Under the pieces are notes generated by a model that saw only the letters and a program-made list of their open reading frames with translations, made no database searches and was not told the origin of the DNA. This document shows positions 8,719 through 18,116 of a DNA stretch of 64,000 nt, one piece after another (within the stretch, counting starts at the first letter, position 1; every line of letters starts with the position of its first letter). The translations under genes and the position numbers were made by a program. Origin of the DNA: Thauera humireducens (GTDB lineage Bacteria; Pseudomonadota; Gammaproteobacteria; Burkholderiales; Rhodocyclaceae); contig NZ_CP014646.1 in NCBI RefSeq assembly GCF_001051995.2, positions 1,240,001-1,304,000 of the forward strand, written 5' to 3'.

Positions 8719-9465
8719 ATGTCGCCCCGTGAACTCACCACCTCGCTGCCCACACCCGCGCTGGATTCGTCGCGCCGGTGGCTGCTCGCGCAAGGCGCGC
8801 TGCTCATCCTGAGTGCATGGCTGCTGTACTGGGTCTTCGAAGGCAGCGACCTCGACCGCCAGCTCGCACGCGCGCTGTTCGATCAGGAACTCGGCCTCTT
8901 TCCCTTGCGGCGCAACTGGTTCATCGAAGCGGTGATGCACAAGGCGGCCAAGCAGGTCACCTACGTGCTGGTGGCGGCCAGCCTGTACCTGTGCTGGCAG
9001 GGCTGGAAAGGTCGGCTGACGTGGCTGCCGCCGCGCAACGCCCTGCTCGCGACGATCGGCATGGTGGCGATTCCGCTCGCGACCTCGACCGCCAAGCTGC
9101 TGACGGCACGCTACTGCCCCTGGGATCTGAGCGAATTCGGCGGCTATGCGCCGTATCTCGGGTTGTTCGAGACCGCCCCCGCAGGCCTCAAGGCCGGACA
9201 GTGCTTCCCCGCCGGGCACGCGTCCACCGGCTTCCTGTGGATCGTCTGGGCTGTCGCGCTGAGACCGGCGGGACGTCGTGCCGCGCGCCTTGCCCTTCTG
9301 CTCGGGCTGATCGCCGGGTCAGTCCTCGGCACGGCGCGCATGCTGCAGGGCGCGCACTTCCTGTCGCACACGCTGTGGACCCTGTGGCTGTCCTGGGGCG
9401 TGAGCGTCAGCCTTGCGGTCGCCCTGCGCGCCGACCTCTATCTCGGCGATCGGCGCAGGGATTGA
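8719..9465 (+). CDS. PAP2-family membrane phosphatase
   Basis: 248 residues with about six membrane helices. The PAP2 motifs are recognisable but altered: KLLTARYCPWD for KxxxxxxRP, PAGHAS for PSGH, and ARMLQGAHFLSHTLW for SRxxxxxHxxxD, where His takes the usual Asp position. This His variant is seen in a PAP2 subgroup often found beside phosphoethanolamine transferases. Likely substrates are lipid phosphates such as undecaprenyl pyrophosphate or lipid A phosphates. Its tight coupling to the transferase gene supports a role in lipid A phosphate remodelling, which is inferred. Confidence 0.85.
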   Translation: MSPRELTTSLPTPALDSSRRWLLAQGALLILSAWLLYWVFEGSDLDRQLARALFDQELGLFPLRRNWFIEAVMHKAAKQVTYVLVAASLYLCWQGWKGRLTWLPPRNALLATIGMVAIPLATSTAKLLTARYCPWDLSEFGGYAPYLGLFETAPAGLKAGQCFPAGHASTGFLWIVWAVALRPAGRRAARLALLLGLIAGSVLGTARMLQGAHFLSHTLWTLWLSWGVSVSLAVALRADLYLGDRRRD

Positions 9466-9499
9466 ATGGCCCCGGCCGCGGCCCGATGCCCAAGGCAGG

Positions 9500-10057
9500 T
9501 CAAGGCAGCCGCGACGGATCAGCGGGCCGGCGCTTGACGCCGGTGATCATCGCTCCGACCAGATTCACGCGCTCCAGCCGGCTCATGACGATGGCCACCA
9601 GGGCATGAAGCCCGGCGAGGGCGATCAGGATCGACCCGAGCGCCTCATGGATCTCCTGCATCCGCTCGTCACCCCAGAAGGCGTCGGTCGTCTGCAGGAA
9701 ACCGCTCAGGCCGAGCCCCAGCACCAGCCCCATCAGCGTGAGCATCATCAGCGCGCCGAGCGGGTTGTGGCCGGGATGGAAGGTGTGCTGCCCGCCCCGC
9801 AATGCCGCAAGGTGGGTGCGCAGCCTTGTCGGCGTCGGAAAGAAGTTGTCGAAGCGCGCGTACTTGCTGCCGACAAAACCCCAGACGACACGGGCAACGA
9901 CGAGCCCGGAGGCGATGTATCCGATCAGCTGGTGTGCAGTCTCGCCATCGTCGATGACGAAATGGTTGAGTACGACGCAGCCCACCAGGCTCCAGTGGAA
10001 AACGCGTACGAACGGGTCCCAGACCCTTACGGAAAGAGCGGATTTGGCCGAGTCCAT
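9500..10057 (-). CDS. Cytochrome b561-type membrane protein
   Basis: 185 residues with four membrane helices and histidines in the places expected for a prokaryotic b561/Ni-hydrogenase-type diheme cytochrome b: VFHWSLV and NHFV in helix 1, AHQLIGY at helix 2, HEALG and GLHALVA in helix 4. The start fits the usual SVRVWDPFVRVFHW opening of this family. It sits 58 bases downstream of the PepSY gene, a very common pairing in Beta- and Gammaproteobacteria near QseB/PmrA-type systems. It probably carries electrons between quinols and a periplasmic partner. Confidence 0.88.
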   Translation of the reverse strand: MDSAKSALSVRVWDPFVRVFHWSLVGCVVLNHFVIDDGETAHQLIGYIASGLVVARVVWGFVGSKYARFDNFFPTPTRLRTHLAALRGGQHTFHPGHNPLGALMMLTLMGLVLGLGLSGFLQTTDAFWGDERMQEIHEALGSILIALAGLHALVAIVMSRLERVNLVGAMITGVKRRPADPSRLP

Positions 10058-10115
10058 GGCGGAAGCTCCTCAGAAGGCGGATGGCAGCCGCGCACGACCG
10101 CCATCCGGGGCGGGA

Positions 10116-10373
10116 TCACTTGCGCTCGCGTTCGGCGCCGGTCGCGGGATCGAAGTAGATTTCCACTTTCTTTCCGTCCTTGTCGAACCCGTAGATCTCG
10201 TAGCAATTGTCCTTGGTGACCTTGAAAGTCTTGATCTTGTAGCCTTGGGCTTCGACCCTGGCCTTGAAGTCGGCCTCCTTCATCCACGTTTCCTTCGGAG
10301 CGGTGCAGGTGGGGCCGGCGAGGGCCGAAGTGGAAACCAGCGCTGCGGCGGCAAGTGCGAAAATGCGGTTCAT
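10116..10373 (-). CDS. Small secreted PepSY-domain protein
   Basis: 85 residues. A signal peptide ends at ALA-GP and is followed by one PepSY-like unit (EADFKARVEAQGYKIKTFKV...CYEIYGFDKDGKKVEIYFDPATGAE). The two Cys of the mature part (CTAPK, NCYEIY) could form a disulfide. It precedes the cytochrome b561 gene in the same orientation. Such small PepSY proteins are periplasmic and often controlled by the adjacent two-component system. Their molecular role is not established. The promoter region carries the same elements as that of the eptA-like gene. Confidence 0.85.
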   Translation of the reverse strand: MNRIFALAAAALVSTSALAGPTCTAPKETWMKEADFKARVEAQGYKIKTFKVTKDNCYEIYGFDKDGKKVEIYFDPATGAERERK

Positions 10374-10422
10374 GATTGCTCTCCTGTCTGTTCATCGAAT
10401 GCGTTCCGGGCCGGAACACGGA

Positions 10423-10459
10423 CGCAATCTAATCCCCTCAACATGAAGGCAAGCTGAAG
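10423..10459 (-). promoter_or_regulatory. PepSY/b561 promoter with two 11-bp response-regulator-type repeats
   Basis: Read on the minus strand, CTTCAGCTTGC and CTTCATGTTGA are adjacent 11-mers (10438-10459). Seven bases later comes TAGATTGCG (10423-10431), identical to the candidate -10 upstream of the eptA-like gene. Spacing and order match that promoter, so common control by the local response regulator is inferred. Confidence 0.55.
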
Positions 10460-10584
10460 CGCGATGGACCGTCGGACAGCGCGAAAACAGATCGATCGAG
10501 GTCGCCGTCCGGCCATCGTCCGGCGCCGGACGACCGCGAAGCGTGGCAAGCCGGGAGCCGGGAGCACCTGAAGGGCCTCAGTGA

Positions 10585-13143
10585 ATGAACAGTGCCGGTC
10601 GTGCCTCCCCCTCCGGACTCAGCGCCGAACAGGCCGCGCGCCAGCTCGCGCTCGATGGGCCGAACGAATTGCCCCGACCACCACGCCGCACGGGCTGGCA
10701 CATTCTGCTGGAGGTCGCACGCGAGCCCATGTTCCAGTTGCTGGCGACGGCCGTTGCGATCTACTTCATCCTCGGAGACCGCGCGGAGGCCAGCGTCTTG
10801 CTGGCCTTTCTCGGCGTCATCGTGGCCATCACCCTGGTACAGGAGCGCCGGACGGAGCGCGTGCTCGAAGCCTTGCGCGACATGACCAGCCCGCGCGCGC
10901 TGGTCTGGCGGGACGGCGTACCCGACCGCATCGCCGGTCGCGAGCTCGTGCGCGGGGATCTCATCGAGCTGGCGGAGGGCGATCGCGTTCCCGCCGACGC
11001 GCGGCTGCTGTCGGCCAATGACCTGGCGGTGGACGAGTCGCTGCTCAGTGGCGAATCCCTGCCCGTCGCCAAGACCGCATCGGCTGCCACAGACGGGACC
11101 TCCCCGATAACATCGAACCACGTCTTCGCAGGCACGATGGTGGTCGCAGGGCGGGCTCTGGCGGAAGTCACCGCGACCGGCGCGCGCAGCGAGATCGGGC
11201 GTATCGGGACCGTGCTCGGAAGCATCGAGGCTGAATCGACGCCTCTGCATCGGCAGACGCGACAGCTCGTGCGCTGGTTCTCCGTGCTCGGCCTGGTGGT
11301 CAGCGTAGCCGTGGGGCTCCTCTTCTTCATCACCCAGGGCGACTGGCTGGGCGCAACGCTGGCCGGCATCACGATGGCGATGTCGATGCTCCCGCAGGAG
11401 TTCCTGCTGATCCTCACGGTCTTCATGGCCATGGGTGCGTGGCGACTGTCGCAACACCGCGTGCTCACGCGCCGGGCGGCCACGATCGAAGCCCTGGGGG
11501 CCGCAACGGTTCTGTGCACCGACAAGACCGGCACACTCACGCAAAACCAGATGCGCGTCGAGACGCTGGTGCGCTTCACGCCCGAACGGCCGGTGCGCTG
11601 GCAGGCCGGTGAAGGCGACCTGGACGAGCGGTTTCAGCCTCTGCTGCGCCATGGCGTGCTGGCGTGCGAGGAGACGCCCTTCGACCCGATGGAGCGGGCG
11701 TTCCACATGCTCGCGCGGTCTGCTCTCGCACCGCTCGCAGAAAGGCCGGTCCTCGTGCACGAATATGGCCTGAGCCCCGAACTGCCCGTCATGGCCCACG
11801 TGTGGCGCATGGCGGGTCAACCGGACCAGACCGTGGCGGCAAAGGGAGCGCCGGAGAGCATCGTTCGCCTGTGCAGCTTGCCGGAAGCGCTGCGTGCCCA
11901 GGTGCTCGATGAGGCGGGCACCCTGGCCGAGCGCGGCATGCGCGTACTGGCCGTGGCATCGGCCTCGTTTCGCGGAACGGAGTGGCCGGCCACCCAGCAG
12001 GGCTTCGACTTCCGCCTGCTGGGGCTCGTCGCGCTGGCCGACCCGCTGCGCGACACGGTTCCGCGCGCCGTGCAGGAGTGCCGACGCGCAGGCATTCGCG
12101 TGCTGATGATCACCGGCGACCATCCGGGCACGGCCTGCGCCATCGCGCGCCAGGCGGGCATCGATGGCGATGCGGGCTTGCTGCTGGGCGAGGAGGTCGC
12201 CAGGCTGGATGACGCGGCCCTGCAGCATGCGGTGACCACCACGACCGTCTTTGCCCGCGTCGCCCCCCAGCAAAAGCTGCGCATCGTCCAGGCGCTGAAG
12301 GCCAATGGTGCGGTGGTCGCGATGACGGGGGATGGCGTCAATGACGCGCCCTCACTGAAGGCGGCCCACATCGGTATCGCCATGGGCGGCCGCGGTACCG
12401 ACGTTGCACGCGAGGCCTCCTCGCTGGTGCTGCTCGACGACGACTTCGGCACACTCGTACAGGCGGTTCGGCTGGGGCGGCGGATCTACGACAACCTCGT
12501 GAAGGCCTCGCGCTTCGTCTTCGCGGTCCATGTACCCATCGCCGGCCTGACGCTCATCCCGATGCTGGTCGGCTGGCCGCTGATGTTCACGCCGATGCAC
12601 ATCGCCTTCCTCGAGATCGTCATCGACCCCGTCTGTTCCATCGTGTTCGAAGCGGAGGACGAGGAACCCGACCTGATGGAACGCATGCCGCGCGATCCGT
12701 CCGCGCCCCTGTTCTCGCCGTGGATGATTGCCCAGAGCCTGCTCCAGGGCTGTGTCATCCTGCTGCTGGTCGGCGGCTTCTACGGCTGGCTCCTGCATGA
12801 CGGCCTGGCGGACGATACGACGCGCGCATCGGCCTTCATCGCCTTGATCGCGTCGAACATCGCATTGATCCTGGCGAACCGATCACTCCGCGGCAGCATC
12901 CGGGCCGTGTTCCAACGCGGCAACCGAGCCTTGTGGGGCATAATCCTGACCATCCTGACGCTGCTCTCCGCGGTGCTGCTCGTTGCGCCCGTTCGGCGTC
13001 TGTTCGGCTTCGCGTTGCCGGACCTCACGCTGATCGGTTGTGCACTCGGCGTGGGTGCCGTGACCCTGATGACGCTCCTGGCCCAGCAGGGTCTGCTTGC
13101 TGCAGTCAGCCACTCACGCGGATCGCGGGCCACAGGCCCCTGA
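10585..13143 (+). CDS. Cation-translocating P-type ATPase of unassigned specificity
   Basis: 852 residues with the full P-type core: TGES-like actuator loop (SLLSGESLPV), phosphorylation motif DKTGTLTQNQ (Asp at residue 313), nucleotide domain (KGAPE), TGDHPGT and MTGDGVNDAPSLKAAHIGIAMG. There are about ten membrane helices. The helix 4 motif is LPQEF rather than the PEGLP of Ca2+ pumps or CPC of heavy-metal pumps. Helix 6 has EIVIDPVCSIVFEAE, which differs from the SERCA/PMR1 type. There is no N-terminal metal-binding domain. The ion is therefore not predictable by the usual rules. It converges with the MocA-like gene, with only 5 bases between the two stops. Confidence 0.9.
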   Translation: MNSAGRASPSGLSAEQAARQLALDGPNELPRPPRRTGWHILLEVAREPMFQLLATAVAIYFILGDRAEASVLLAFLGVIVAITLVQERRTERVLEALRDMTSPRALVWRDGVPDRIAGRELVRGDLIELAEGDRVPADARLLSANDLAVDESLLSGESLPVAKTASAATDGTSPITSNHVFAGTMVVAGRALAEVTATGARSEIGRIGTVLGSIEAESTPLHRQTRQLVRWFSVLGLVVSVAVGLLFFITQGDWLGATLAGITMAMSMLPQEFLLILTVFMAMGAWRLSQHRVLTRRAATIEALGAATVLCTDKTGTLTQNQMRVETLVRFTPERPVRWQAGEGDLDERFQPLLRHGVLACEETPFDPMERAFHMLARSALAPLAERPVLVHEYGLSPELPVMAHVWRMAGQPDQTVAAKGAPESIVRLCSLPEALRAQVLDEAGTLAERGMRVLAVASASFRGTEWPATQQGFDFRLLGLVALADPLRDTVPRAVQECRRAGIRVLMITGDHPGTACAIARQAGIDGDAGLLLGEEVARLDDAALQHAVTTTTVFARVAPQQKLRIVQALKANGAVVAMTGDGVNDAPSLKAAHIGIAMGGRGTDVAREASSLVLLDDDFGTLVQAVRLGRRIYDNLVKASRFVFAVHVPIAGLTLIPMLVGWPLMFTPMHIAFLEIVIDPVCSIVFEAEDEEPDLMERMPRDPSAPLFSPWMIAQSLLQGCVILLLVGGFYGWLLHDGLADDTTRASAFIALIASNIALILANRSLRGSIRAVFQRGNRALWGIILTILTLLSAVLLVAPVRRLFGFALPDLTLIGCALGVGAVTLMTLLAQQGLLAAVSHSRGSRATGP

Positions 13144-13148
13144 ACCGC

Positions 13149-13754
13149 TCAGGCCGGCCCTCCGCAGGCGACGGGACGCACGCACCCGGCCAGATCCTGT
13201 GGCCGGTCGATGTCCAGCAGCACCCCCGGATCATCGACGGGACACAGCACCAGTTGTTCTCGATGCGCGCTCAGGATGTCCCGGCCGCCTTGGTCGCCCT
13301 GAAGGACGGAAAGCGGATCCCGCCAGCACCGATCGAACCCCACCGGATGCCCGCGTCGGCCCTGGCATTGCGGTGCGGCAAGGCTTGCGCCGGCACGCAG
13401 CGCGGCGACCACCGCCCGATGGCTGGCAGGCTGGATGAAGGGCATGTCGGCGAGCGCCACGATCCAGCCTGCCGCACCGGGCGTGGCACGCACCCCGGCG
13501 GCCAGGCTGTGGCCCATGCCGCCGGCGGCGTCGGCGCAGGCGGCGACCGTGCACCCCATTGCTGTGAACGACGGCGCCAGCGGGTGGTCGGCGGCGCGCA
13601 CCACGACCACGACCCGATCGCAGGCCGCGTGCAGGTTCACCGCGGCGACCAGCGCCATCGGCCTGCCGTCCGCGAGCGGGTGCGCCAGCTTGTCGCCCCC
13701 GAAGCGACGCCCTGCCCCGGCGGCGAGCAGGACGCCGACGATCTCGTCCCTCAT
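13149..13754 (-). CDS. MocA/MobA-like nucleotidyltransferase for molybdenum cofactor
   Basis: 201 residues. The N-terminal GVLLAAGAGRRFGGDKL is the nucleotide-binding signature of the MobA/MocA glycosyltransferase-like fold. ALADMPFIQP is the metal-binding loop, and GHPVGFDRC fits the MocA family. These enzymes attach CMP or GMP to molybdopterin; xanthine-dehydrogenase-type enzymes use the CMP form. It starts 2 bases after the stop of the XdhC gene in an operon with a molybdenum hydroxylase, so it probably makes molybdopterin cytosine dinucleotide for that enzyme. Confidence 0.88.
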   Translation of the reverse strand: MRDEIVGVLLAAGAGRRFGGDKLAHPLADGRPMALVAAVNLHAACDRVVVVVRAADHPLAPSFTAMGCTVAACADAAGGMGHSLAAGVRATPGAAGWIVALADMPFIQPASHRAVVAALRAGASLAAPQCQGRRGHPVGFDRCWRDPLSVLQGDQGGRDILSAHREQLVLCPVDDPGVLLDIDRPQDLAGCVRPVACGGPA

Positions 13755-13756
13755 GA

Positions 13757-14785
13757 TCAGGCCCCGGCGGGCGCCGCTGCCGCCGGAGTCTGCGGTGCAG
13801 CCGCTGCCGCGAGAAAGGTGGCGACATGGGGGGCGACGCCGTTACGCACGGCAGTCATCTCGGCGAGGATCGCGACGGCGATCTCGGGCGGCGTGCGGCT
13901 ACCGATCGGCAGGCCCACCGGCCCGTGCAGGCGGTCGACTTCGGCCTGCGTCAGATCGAAGTACTGCAGCAGACGCTCGCGCCGGCGCTGGCTGTTCACC
14001 GTGGAGCCGAGCGCGCCGACATAGAAGGCCGGCGACTTGAGGGCTTCGAGCAGCATCATGTCGTCGAGCTTGGGGTCGTGGGTGAGCGCGACGACGGCGC
14101 TGTGCGGATCGAGCTTCAGCTGCAGCACGACGTCGTCGGGCATGCCGGCGACGATCGTGCTGCCGGGCACGGTCCATCCGGCCGCGTACGCCTCGCGCGG
14201 ATCGCAGACGAAGACCTGGTAATCCAGCGCCTGCGCCATCTGCGCCAGGTAGCTGGAGATCTGACCCGCACCCACGATCAGCAGTCGCCACGCCGGGCCA
14301 TGCGGCGTGCTCAGCGTGCGCCCATCCCAGCGCACGCGGTCACCGGCTGTGCCGGCCGCAATCCGGTTGCCCGGCTCGCCGAGGGTGACGCTGCGCTGCA
14401 CGAGCTCGCCGCGGGCGATGCGTTGTGCCAGTGTGCGCAGCGCACCGAGGTCGGGCCGGGGTTCGATCACCAGGTCCATCCGCCCCCCGCAGGGCAGGCC
14501 AAATCGGCGCGCGTCGTCCTGGGTGACACCGTAAGCCTGTACGACAGGAACCCCCGCCGCGCCCGCGGTAAATTCGCCCGCCTGCATGCGCTCGATCAGG
14601 TCAGCCTCCAGGCAGCCGCCGGACACCGAGCCCCGCACCACGCCATCCTCGCGCAGCGCCATCCAGGCGCCCGCCGGGCGCGGTGCCGAGCCCCAGGTAC
14701 GCGCCACCGTCACCAGCGCGAAACGCTGACCCGCGTCGGCCCAGCGACACACCGCGTCGAGAACCTGCCGGTCGGTGCTGTGCAT
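13757..14785 (-). CDS. XdhC-family maturation factor for molybdenum hydroxylase
   Basis: About 342 residues. The chosen ATG has AGGAGG five bases upstream; an in-frame GTG lies two codons earlier. The N-terminal XdhC/CoxI domain has [19 protein letters not shown] and [12 protein letters not shown]. The C-terminal Rossmann-type domain has [18 protein letters not shown] and [18 protein letters not shown]. XdhC proteins bind the cofactor, promote its sulfuration and insert it into the hydroxylase large subunit. It lies 15 bases downstream of the large-subunit gene and directly upstream of the MocA-like gene, so it is probably specific for this enzyme. An Ala/Pro-rich tail ends the protein. Confidence 0.9.
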   Translation of the reverse strand: MHSTDRQVLDAVCRWADAGQRFALVTVARTWGSAPRPAGAWMALREDGVVRGSVSGGCLEADLIERMQAGEFTAGAAGVPVVQAYGVTQDDARRFGLPCGGRMDLVIEPRPDLGALRTLAQRIARGELVQRSVTLGEPGNRIAAGTAGDRVRWDGRTLSTPHGPAWRLLIVGAGQISSYLAQMAQALDYQVFVCDPREAYAAGWTVPGSTIVAGMPDDVVLQLKLDPHSAVVALTHDPKLDDMMLLEALKSPAFYVGALGSTVNSQRRRERLLQYFDLTQAEVDRLHGPVGLPIGSRTPPEIAVAILAEMTAVRNGVAPHVATFLAAAAAPQTPAAAAPAGA

Positions 14786-14800
14786 GGACACCTCCTCGGC

Positions 14801-17092
14801 TCAGGCGAGCTGGTTGCGGATGGGCAGGCTGCGGATGCGCTTGCCGGTCGCGGCGAAGATGGCGTTGCACAGCGCCGGCGCCACCGGGGGCAGGCCGGGT
14901 TCGCCCACGCCGCCAAGCGGTGCGTCAAAGCCGACGGGCGTGACCAGATGGGTGTGGATCTCCTTCGGCGCCGTGTCGATCCGCGTCAAGGCATAGTCGT
15001 GGAAGTTACTCTGCGTCACGCGCCCGGCCTCGAAGCTGATCTCGCCCACCGTCGCCAGGCTTACGCCCTGGATCACCGCACCTTCGAGCTGGGCACGCAC
15101 GCGGTCGGGGTTGATGACGGCGCCGCAATCGAAGGCGATATCCACGCGCGGAATCGTCAGCCGGCCCTCGGCGTCGACCGCGGCTTCGACCACGACGGCC
15201 GCGTAGCTGACGAAACTGCGGTGGGCGGCGATGCCCAGCCCGTGCCCCGGCGGCAGACGCCGCCCCCAGCCCGCTTCCTGCGCCACGCGCTCGATGACAC
15301 CGCGCAGGCGCGCCGTGTCGTACGCGTAGCGCTTCGGGTCCTCGCCGTACAGCCACGGGTCCGACACCGACGCCGGGTCGATGACGCGGTCCGGGCCGAG
15401 CAACGCCAGCAGGTAGTCCTTGGGGTCGCGACCGGCCGCTGCAGCCAGTTCGGCGGCGAAACTCTGGATCGCGAAGGCATGCGGGATGTTGGACACCGAG
15501 CGGAACCAGCCGATACGGGTATGTGCCGCGGCCGGCGGGTTCTCGACACGTACGTTCGGAATGGCGAAGGGCATGTCGACCGCGCCCATCGCCAGTTCGA
15601 AGCCACCGGACTCCTGCGCATCGGGCATGAAGATGGACTGGATGGTCGGCGCCACCGTGCGGTGCAGCCAGGCCTGCGGCCTGCCCTGCTCATCCAGCCC
15701 CGCCTCCATGTGGGCGACAGAGACCGTGTGCAGGTAGCCGTTCTGCAGGTCATCCTCGCGGGTGAAGGTGAGCTTGACCGGCCGCCCGTCCATCGCGCGC
15801 GACAGGATCGCCGCCTCGCTGGCGAAGTCGGGCTTGGACTTGCGCCCGAAGCCGCCACCGAGCAGCAGCGCATGCACGATCACCTTGTCGAGGGGCAGCT
15901 GGAAGCGCTCGGAGAGGTCGGCGCGGATCGCCTCCGGGTTCTGCACGCTGCACCAGATCTCGCACCGGTCCCGGGTCACACGGGCAGTGGCCGTCGGCGG
16001 CTCCATTGGCGCCTGGGCGAGGTGCGGAATGTAGTAGGTGGCCTCCACGCGACGCGCGGCGCCTGCCAGCGCCGCGTCGAGATCACCGTTGCGGCGCACC
16101 ACCTTGCCCGGCCGGCGCGATGCCGCCTCCAGGACCGCGCGATAGGTGCTCGAGTCGTATCCGGCATTAGGGCCGTCATCCCATTCGATCCCGAGCAGCG
16201 AGCGCCCCTTGATCGCAGCGTGGGTATTATCGGCGATCACCGCGATCCCGCCGAGCGGCTGGAACGCCGAGGGGATCGGTGTCTCCTCGATCTGCATCAC
16301 CTTCAGCACGCCCGGCACCTGCAGCGCGCGGGCCGCATCGTAGCGCCTGACCTTGCCGCCATATACCGGCGGCCGGGCGACCACCGCGTAGGCCATGCCC
16401 TCGATGCGGGCGTCGATGCCATACACGGCCCTGCCGGTCGTGATGTCGAGGTTGTCCACCAGCGCAATGCCGTCGCGGCCGATGTAGCGGAAATCCGCGG
16501 GCCGCTTGAGCACCAACGCATCGAGCGCGGGCACCGGGCGCAGTGCAGCGGCATGGGCGAGCGCACCGAAGCCGATGCGCCGGCCGCTGGCCACATGGAC
16601 CACCTCGTGCGCCTGCGCGCGCACCTCCGCAACCGGCACCCGCCAGCGCACGGCCGCCTCCTGTTCAAGCATCTGCCGTGCCGCGGCACCGATGCGACGC
16701 AGCGCCTGGAAATGATGACGCATGCTGCGCGAGCCGTCGGTGTTCTGGTTGCCGAAGCGCGCCTCGTTGCCCGGCGCCTGCAGCACCCGGACCCGGCCGA
16801 GGTCGGCTTCCAGTTCGTCGGCCACGACCATGGCCCAGCTGGTGCGCACCCCCTGCCCCATCTCGGCGCGATGGCACAGCAGGCTTACGGTACCGTCGAT
16901 CTCGATACTCAGGAAGATGCGCGGATCGTCCTTGAGGCCACCGCTCATGGCTTCGGCCCCATACTTCATTTCCTCGGCACGCGCCGGGCGAATGCCGATG
17001 GCCAGCACGAAGCTGCCCGCCGCGAGTCCGCGCAGAAAACCGCGGCGGCCGAGGTTGAGGTTGGCGCTCTCGTTCGCGATGAAGGCACTCAT
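14801..17092 (-). CDS. Molybdopterin-binding large subunit, isoquinoline 1-oxidoreductase/aldehyde oxidoreductase type
   Basis: 763 residues starting at MSAFIANES, whose ATG overlaps the small-subunit stop by 4 bases. A twin-arginine signal ([17 protein letters not shown]) marks Tat export. The body has the xanthine-oxidase-family molybdopterin fold: [26 protein letters not shown], and [18 protein letters not shown] near the C-terminus with the catalytic Glu. There is no separate FAD subunit gene, so electrons probably go to a periplasmic or membrane cytochrome, as in IorAB-type enzymes. The substrate could be an N-heterocycle or an aldehyde; sequence reading alone does not decide. Confidence 0.88.
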   Translation of the reverse strand: MSAFIANESANLNLGRRGFLRGLAAGSFVLAIGIRPARAEEMKYGAEAMSGGLKDDPRIFLSIEIDGTVSLLCHRAEMGQGVRTSWAMVVADELEADLGRVRVLQAPGNEARFGNQNTDGSRSMRHHFQALRRIGAAARQMLEQEAAVRWRVPVAEVRAQAHEVVHVASGRRIGFGALAHAAALRPVPALDALVLKRPADFRYIGRDGIALVDNLDITTGRAVYGIDARIEGMAYAVVARPPVYGGKVRRYDAARALQVPGVLKVMQIEETPIPSAFQPLGGIAVIADNTHAAIKGRSLLGIEWDDGPNAGYDSSTYRAVLEAASRRPGKVVRRNGDLDAALAGAARRVEATYYIPHLAQAPMEPPTATARVTRDRCEIWCSVQNPEAIRADLSERFQLPLDKVIVHALLLGGGFGRKSKPDFASEAAILSRAMDGRPVKLTFTREDDLQNGYLHTVSVAHMEAGLDEQGRPQAWLHRTVAPTIQSIFMPDAQESGGFELAMGAVDMPFAIPNVRVENPPAAAHTRIGWFRSVSNIPHAFAIQSFAAELAAAAGRDPKDYLLALLGPDRVIDPASVSDPWLYGEDPKRYAYDTARLRGVIERVAQEAGWGRRLPPGHGLGIAAHRSFVSYAAVVVEAAVDAEGRLTIPRVDIAFDCGAVINPDRVRAQLEGAVIQGVSLATVGEISFEAGRVTQSNFHDYALTRIDTAPKEIHTHLVTPVGFDAPLGGVGEPGLPPVAPALCNAIFAATGKRIRSLPIRNQLA

Positions 17093-17547
17093 GACCTGGC
17101 TCCTTCCGCTGCGCGCCGGATCGCGGCGCGGATGCGCGGATACGTGCCGCAGCGACAGAGGTTGCCGCTCATCGCGGCATCGATCTCGGCATCGGTCGGA
17201 TTCGGTGTCGTCGCCAGCAGGGCGGCTGCCTGCATGATCTGCCCGGTCTGGCAGTAGCCGCACTGCGCAACATTGAGTTCGCGCCAGGCGACCTGCACCG
17301 GATGGAGGCCATCGGGGGACAGGCCTTCGATGGTGGTGATCGCGCGCCCCTCGAGTTCTGCGACCGGCAGCAGGCAGGCTCGGGCCGGCTTCCCGTCCAC
17401 CAGCACCGTGCAGGTACCGCAGAGCCCGAGTCCGCAGCCGTACTTCGTGCCAGTGAGCCCGGCCAGGTCGCGCAGATACCAGAGCAAGGGCATCTCGGGA
17501 TCACCCTCGGCGCGATGGGTGTCGCCATTGACGGTGAATGTCGTCAT
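17089..17547 (-). CDS. [2Fe-2S] small subunit of the molybdenum hydroxylase
   Basis: 152 residues with the two [2Fe-2S] cluster sites of this family: a plant-ferredoxin type [16 protein letters not shown] with a later Cys (ARACLLP), and the C-terminal helical site [10 protein letters not shown]...[12 protein letters not shown]. It has no signal of its own and is likely exported as a complex with the Tat-signal-bearing large subunit. It is the first gene of the operon and starts behind AGGAGG. The ATGA overlap couples it to the large subunit. Confidence 0.93.
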   Translation of the reverse strand: MTTFTVNGDTHRAEGDPEMPLLWYLRDLAGLTGTKYGCGLGLCGTCTVLVDGKPARACLLPVAELEGRAITTIEGLSPDGLHPVQVAWRELNVAQCGYCQTGQIMQAAALLATTPNPTDAEIDAAMSGNLCRCGTYPRIRAAIRRAAEGARS

Positions 17548-17780
17548 GTCTCCTCCTGTGGCTTGTCCTGCTCGCAGACCGCCTGCATCGGGTCGATGAC
17601 AGCAGTGCGCGAGGGTGCGCTCGACCGACGCGTCTCCGCGTCATAGGGACAGGGGGTTCGAGCGCATGCCTGCAATGTAGCCGTACATCATCGGGAGAAC
17701 CAGATCGCCGCACCGACTTGCCCGGGGCCTCGCACGGGACACGGCCTGGCTGAGGCGGGGAAAGGCCGACGTGCAGGCAC
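17548..17780. other. Non-coding stretch upstream of the hydroxylase operon
   Basis: About 230 bases separate the hydroxylase operon start from the tRNA terminator. It must hold the operon's promoter. No -35/-10 pair or repeat stands out enough to be placed. Confidence 0.4.
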
Positions 17781-17807
17781 AAAAAAGCCGGCTCGAAGGC
17801 CGGCTTT
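17781..17807 (-). terminator. Rho-independent terminator of the tRNA-Val pair
   Basis: A 9-bp perfect stem (AAAGCCGGC with GCCGGCTTT, 6-base loop) is followed on the minus strand by a run of T residues. It lies just after the 3' end of the second tRNA-Val gene in transcription order. Confidence 0.85.
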
Positions 17808-17814
17808 CAATGTC

Positions 17815-17889
17815 TGGTGGGCGGTACTGGGATCGAACCAGTGACCCCTGCCGTGTGAAGGCAGTGCTCTACCGCTGAGCTAACCGCCC
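17815..17889 (-). tRNA. tRNA-Val(CAC), copy 2 in transcription order
   Basis: 75 nt including an encoded CCA. The acceptor stem GGGCGGT pairs with ACCGCCC. The anticodon arm is CTGCC-TTCACAC-GGCAG with anticodon CAC reading GUG, and the T arm carries GGTTCGATCC. It is identical to the copy at 17937-18011 and 47 bases from it. Confidence 0.95.
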
Positions 17890-17936
17890 GATCGGTGCAG
17901 ATCGGTTTTCGGGAAGGTGAGACACCCCAGGAAGAC

Positions 17937-18011
17937 TGGTGGGCGGTACTGGGATCGAACCAGTGACCCCTGCCGTGTGAAGGCAGTGCTCTACCGCTGA
18001 GCTAACCGCCC
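17937..18011 (-). tRNA. tRNA-Val(CAC), copy 1 in transcription order
   Basis: 75 nt with encoded CCA, identical to 17815-17889 over its full length. It lies directly downstream of a consensus-like promoter. The two copies form one short transcript ending at the hairpin at 17781-17807. Confidence 0.95.
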
Positions 18012-18029
18012 TTCCGCGAAAGAGGCCGC

Positions 18030-18058
18030 ATTGTAGAAGCGCCGCCCCAACCCGTCAA
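18030..18058 (-). promoter_or_regulatory. Sigma-70 promoter for the tRNA-Val pair
   Basis: On the minus strand, TTGACG and TACAAT are separated by 17 bases. The first tRNA starts about 19 bases downstream of the -10. A GC-rich discriminator (GCGGCC) follows the -10, as is usual for stable RNA promoters under growth-rate control. Confidence 0.75.
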
Positions 18059-18116
18059 CTTGCCGCTCTGAGCCTTGCGCATGTTCGCGCTCTTCGTCCA
18101 GCGCGTCGGTACGCTG

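Noticed and set aside
9071..9465. Pseudogene status of the first PAP2 gene because its third motif lacks Asp
   Set aside because: The frame is intact, the other motifs are present, and the His variant occurs in a known PAP2 subgroup.
10438..12273. A minus-strand open frame of about 600 codons
   Set aside because: It is antisense to the P-type ATPase and crosses the promoter of the PepSY gene. No ribosome-binding site or motif supports it.
13826..17257. A plus-strand open frame of over 1,100 codons
   Set aside because: It lies opposite the XdhC and molybdenum hydroxylase genes, which have clear domain motifs. It is His/Arg/Gly-rich low-complexity sequence, as expected from an antisense frame in high-GC DNA.
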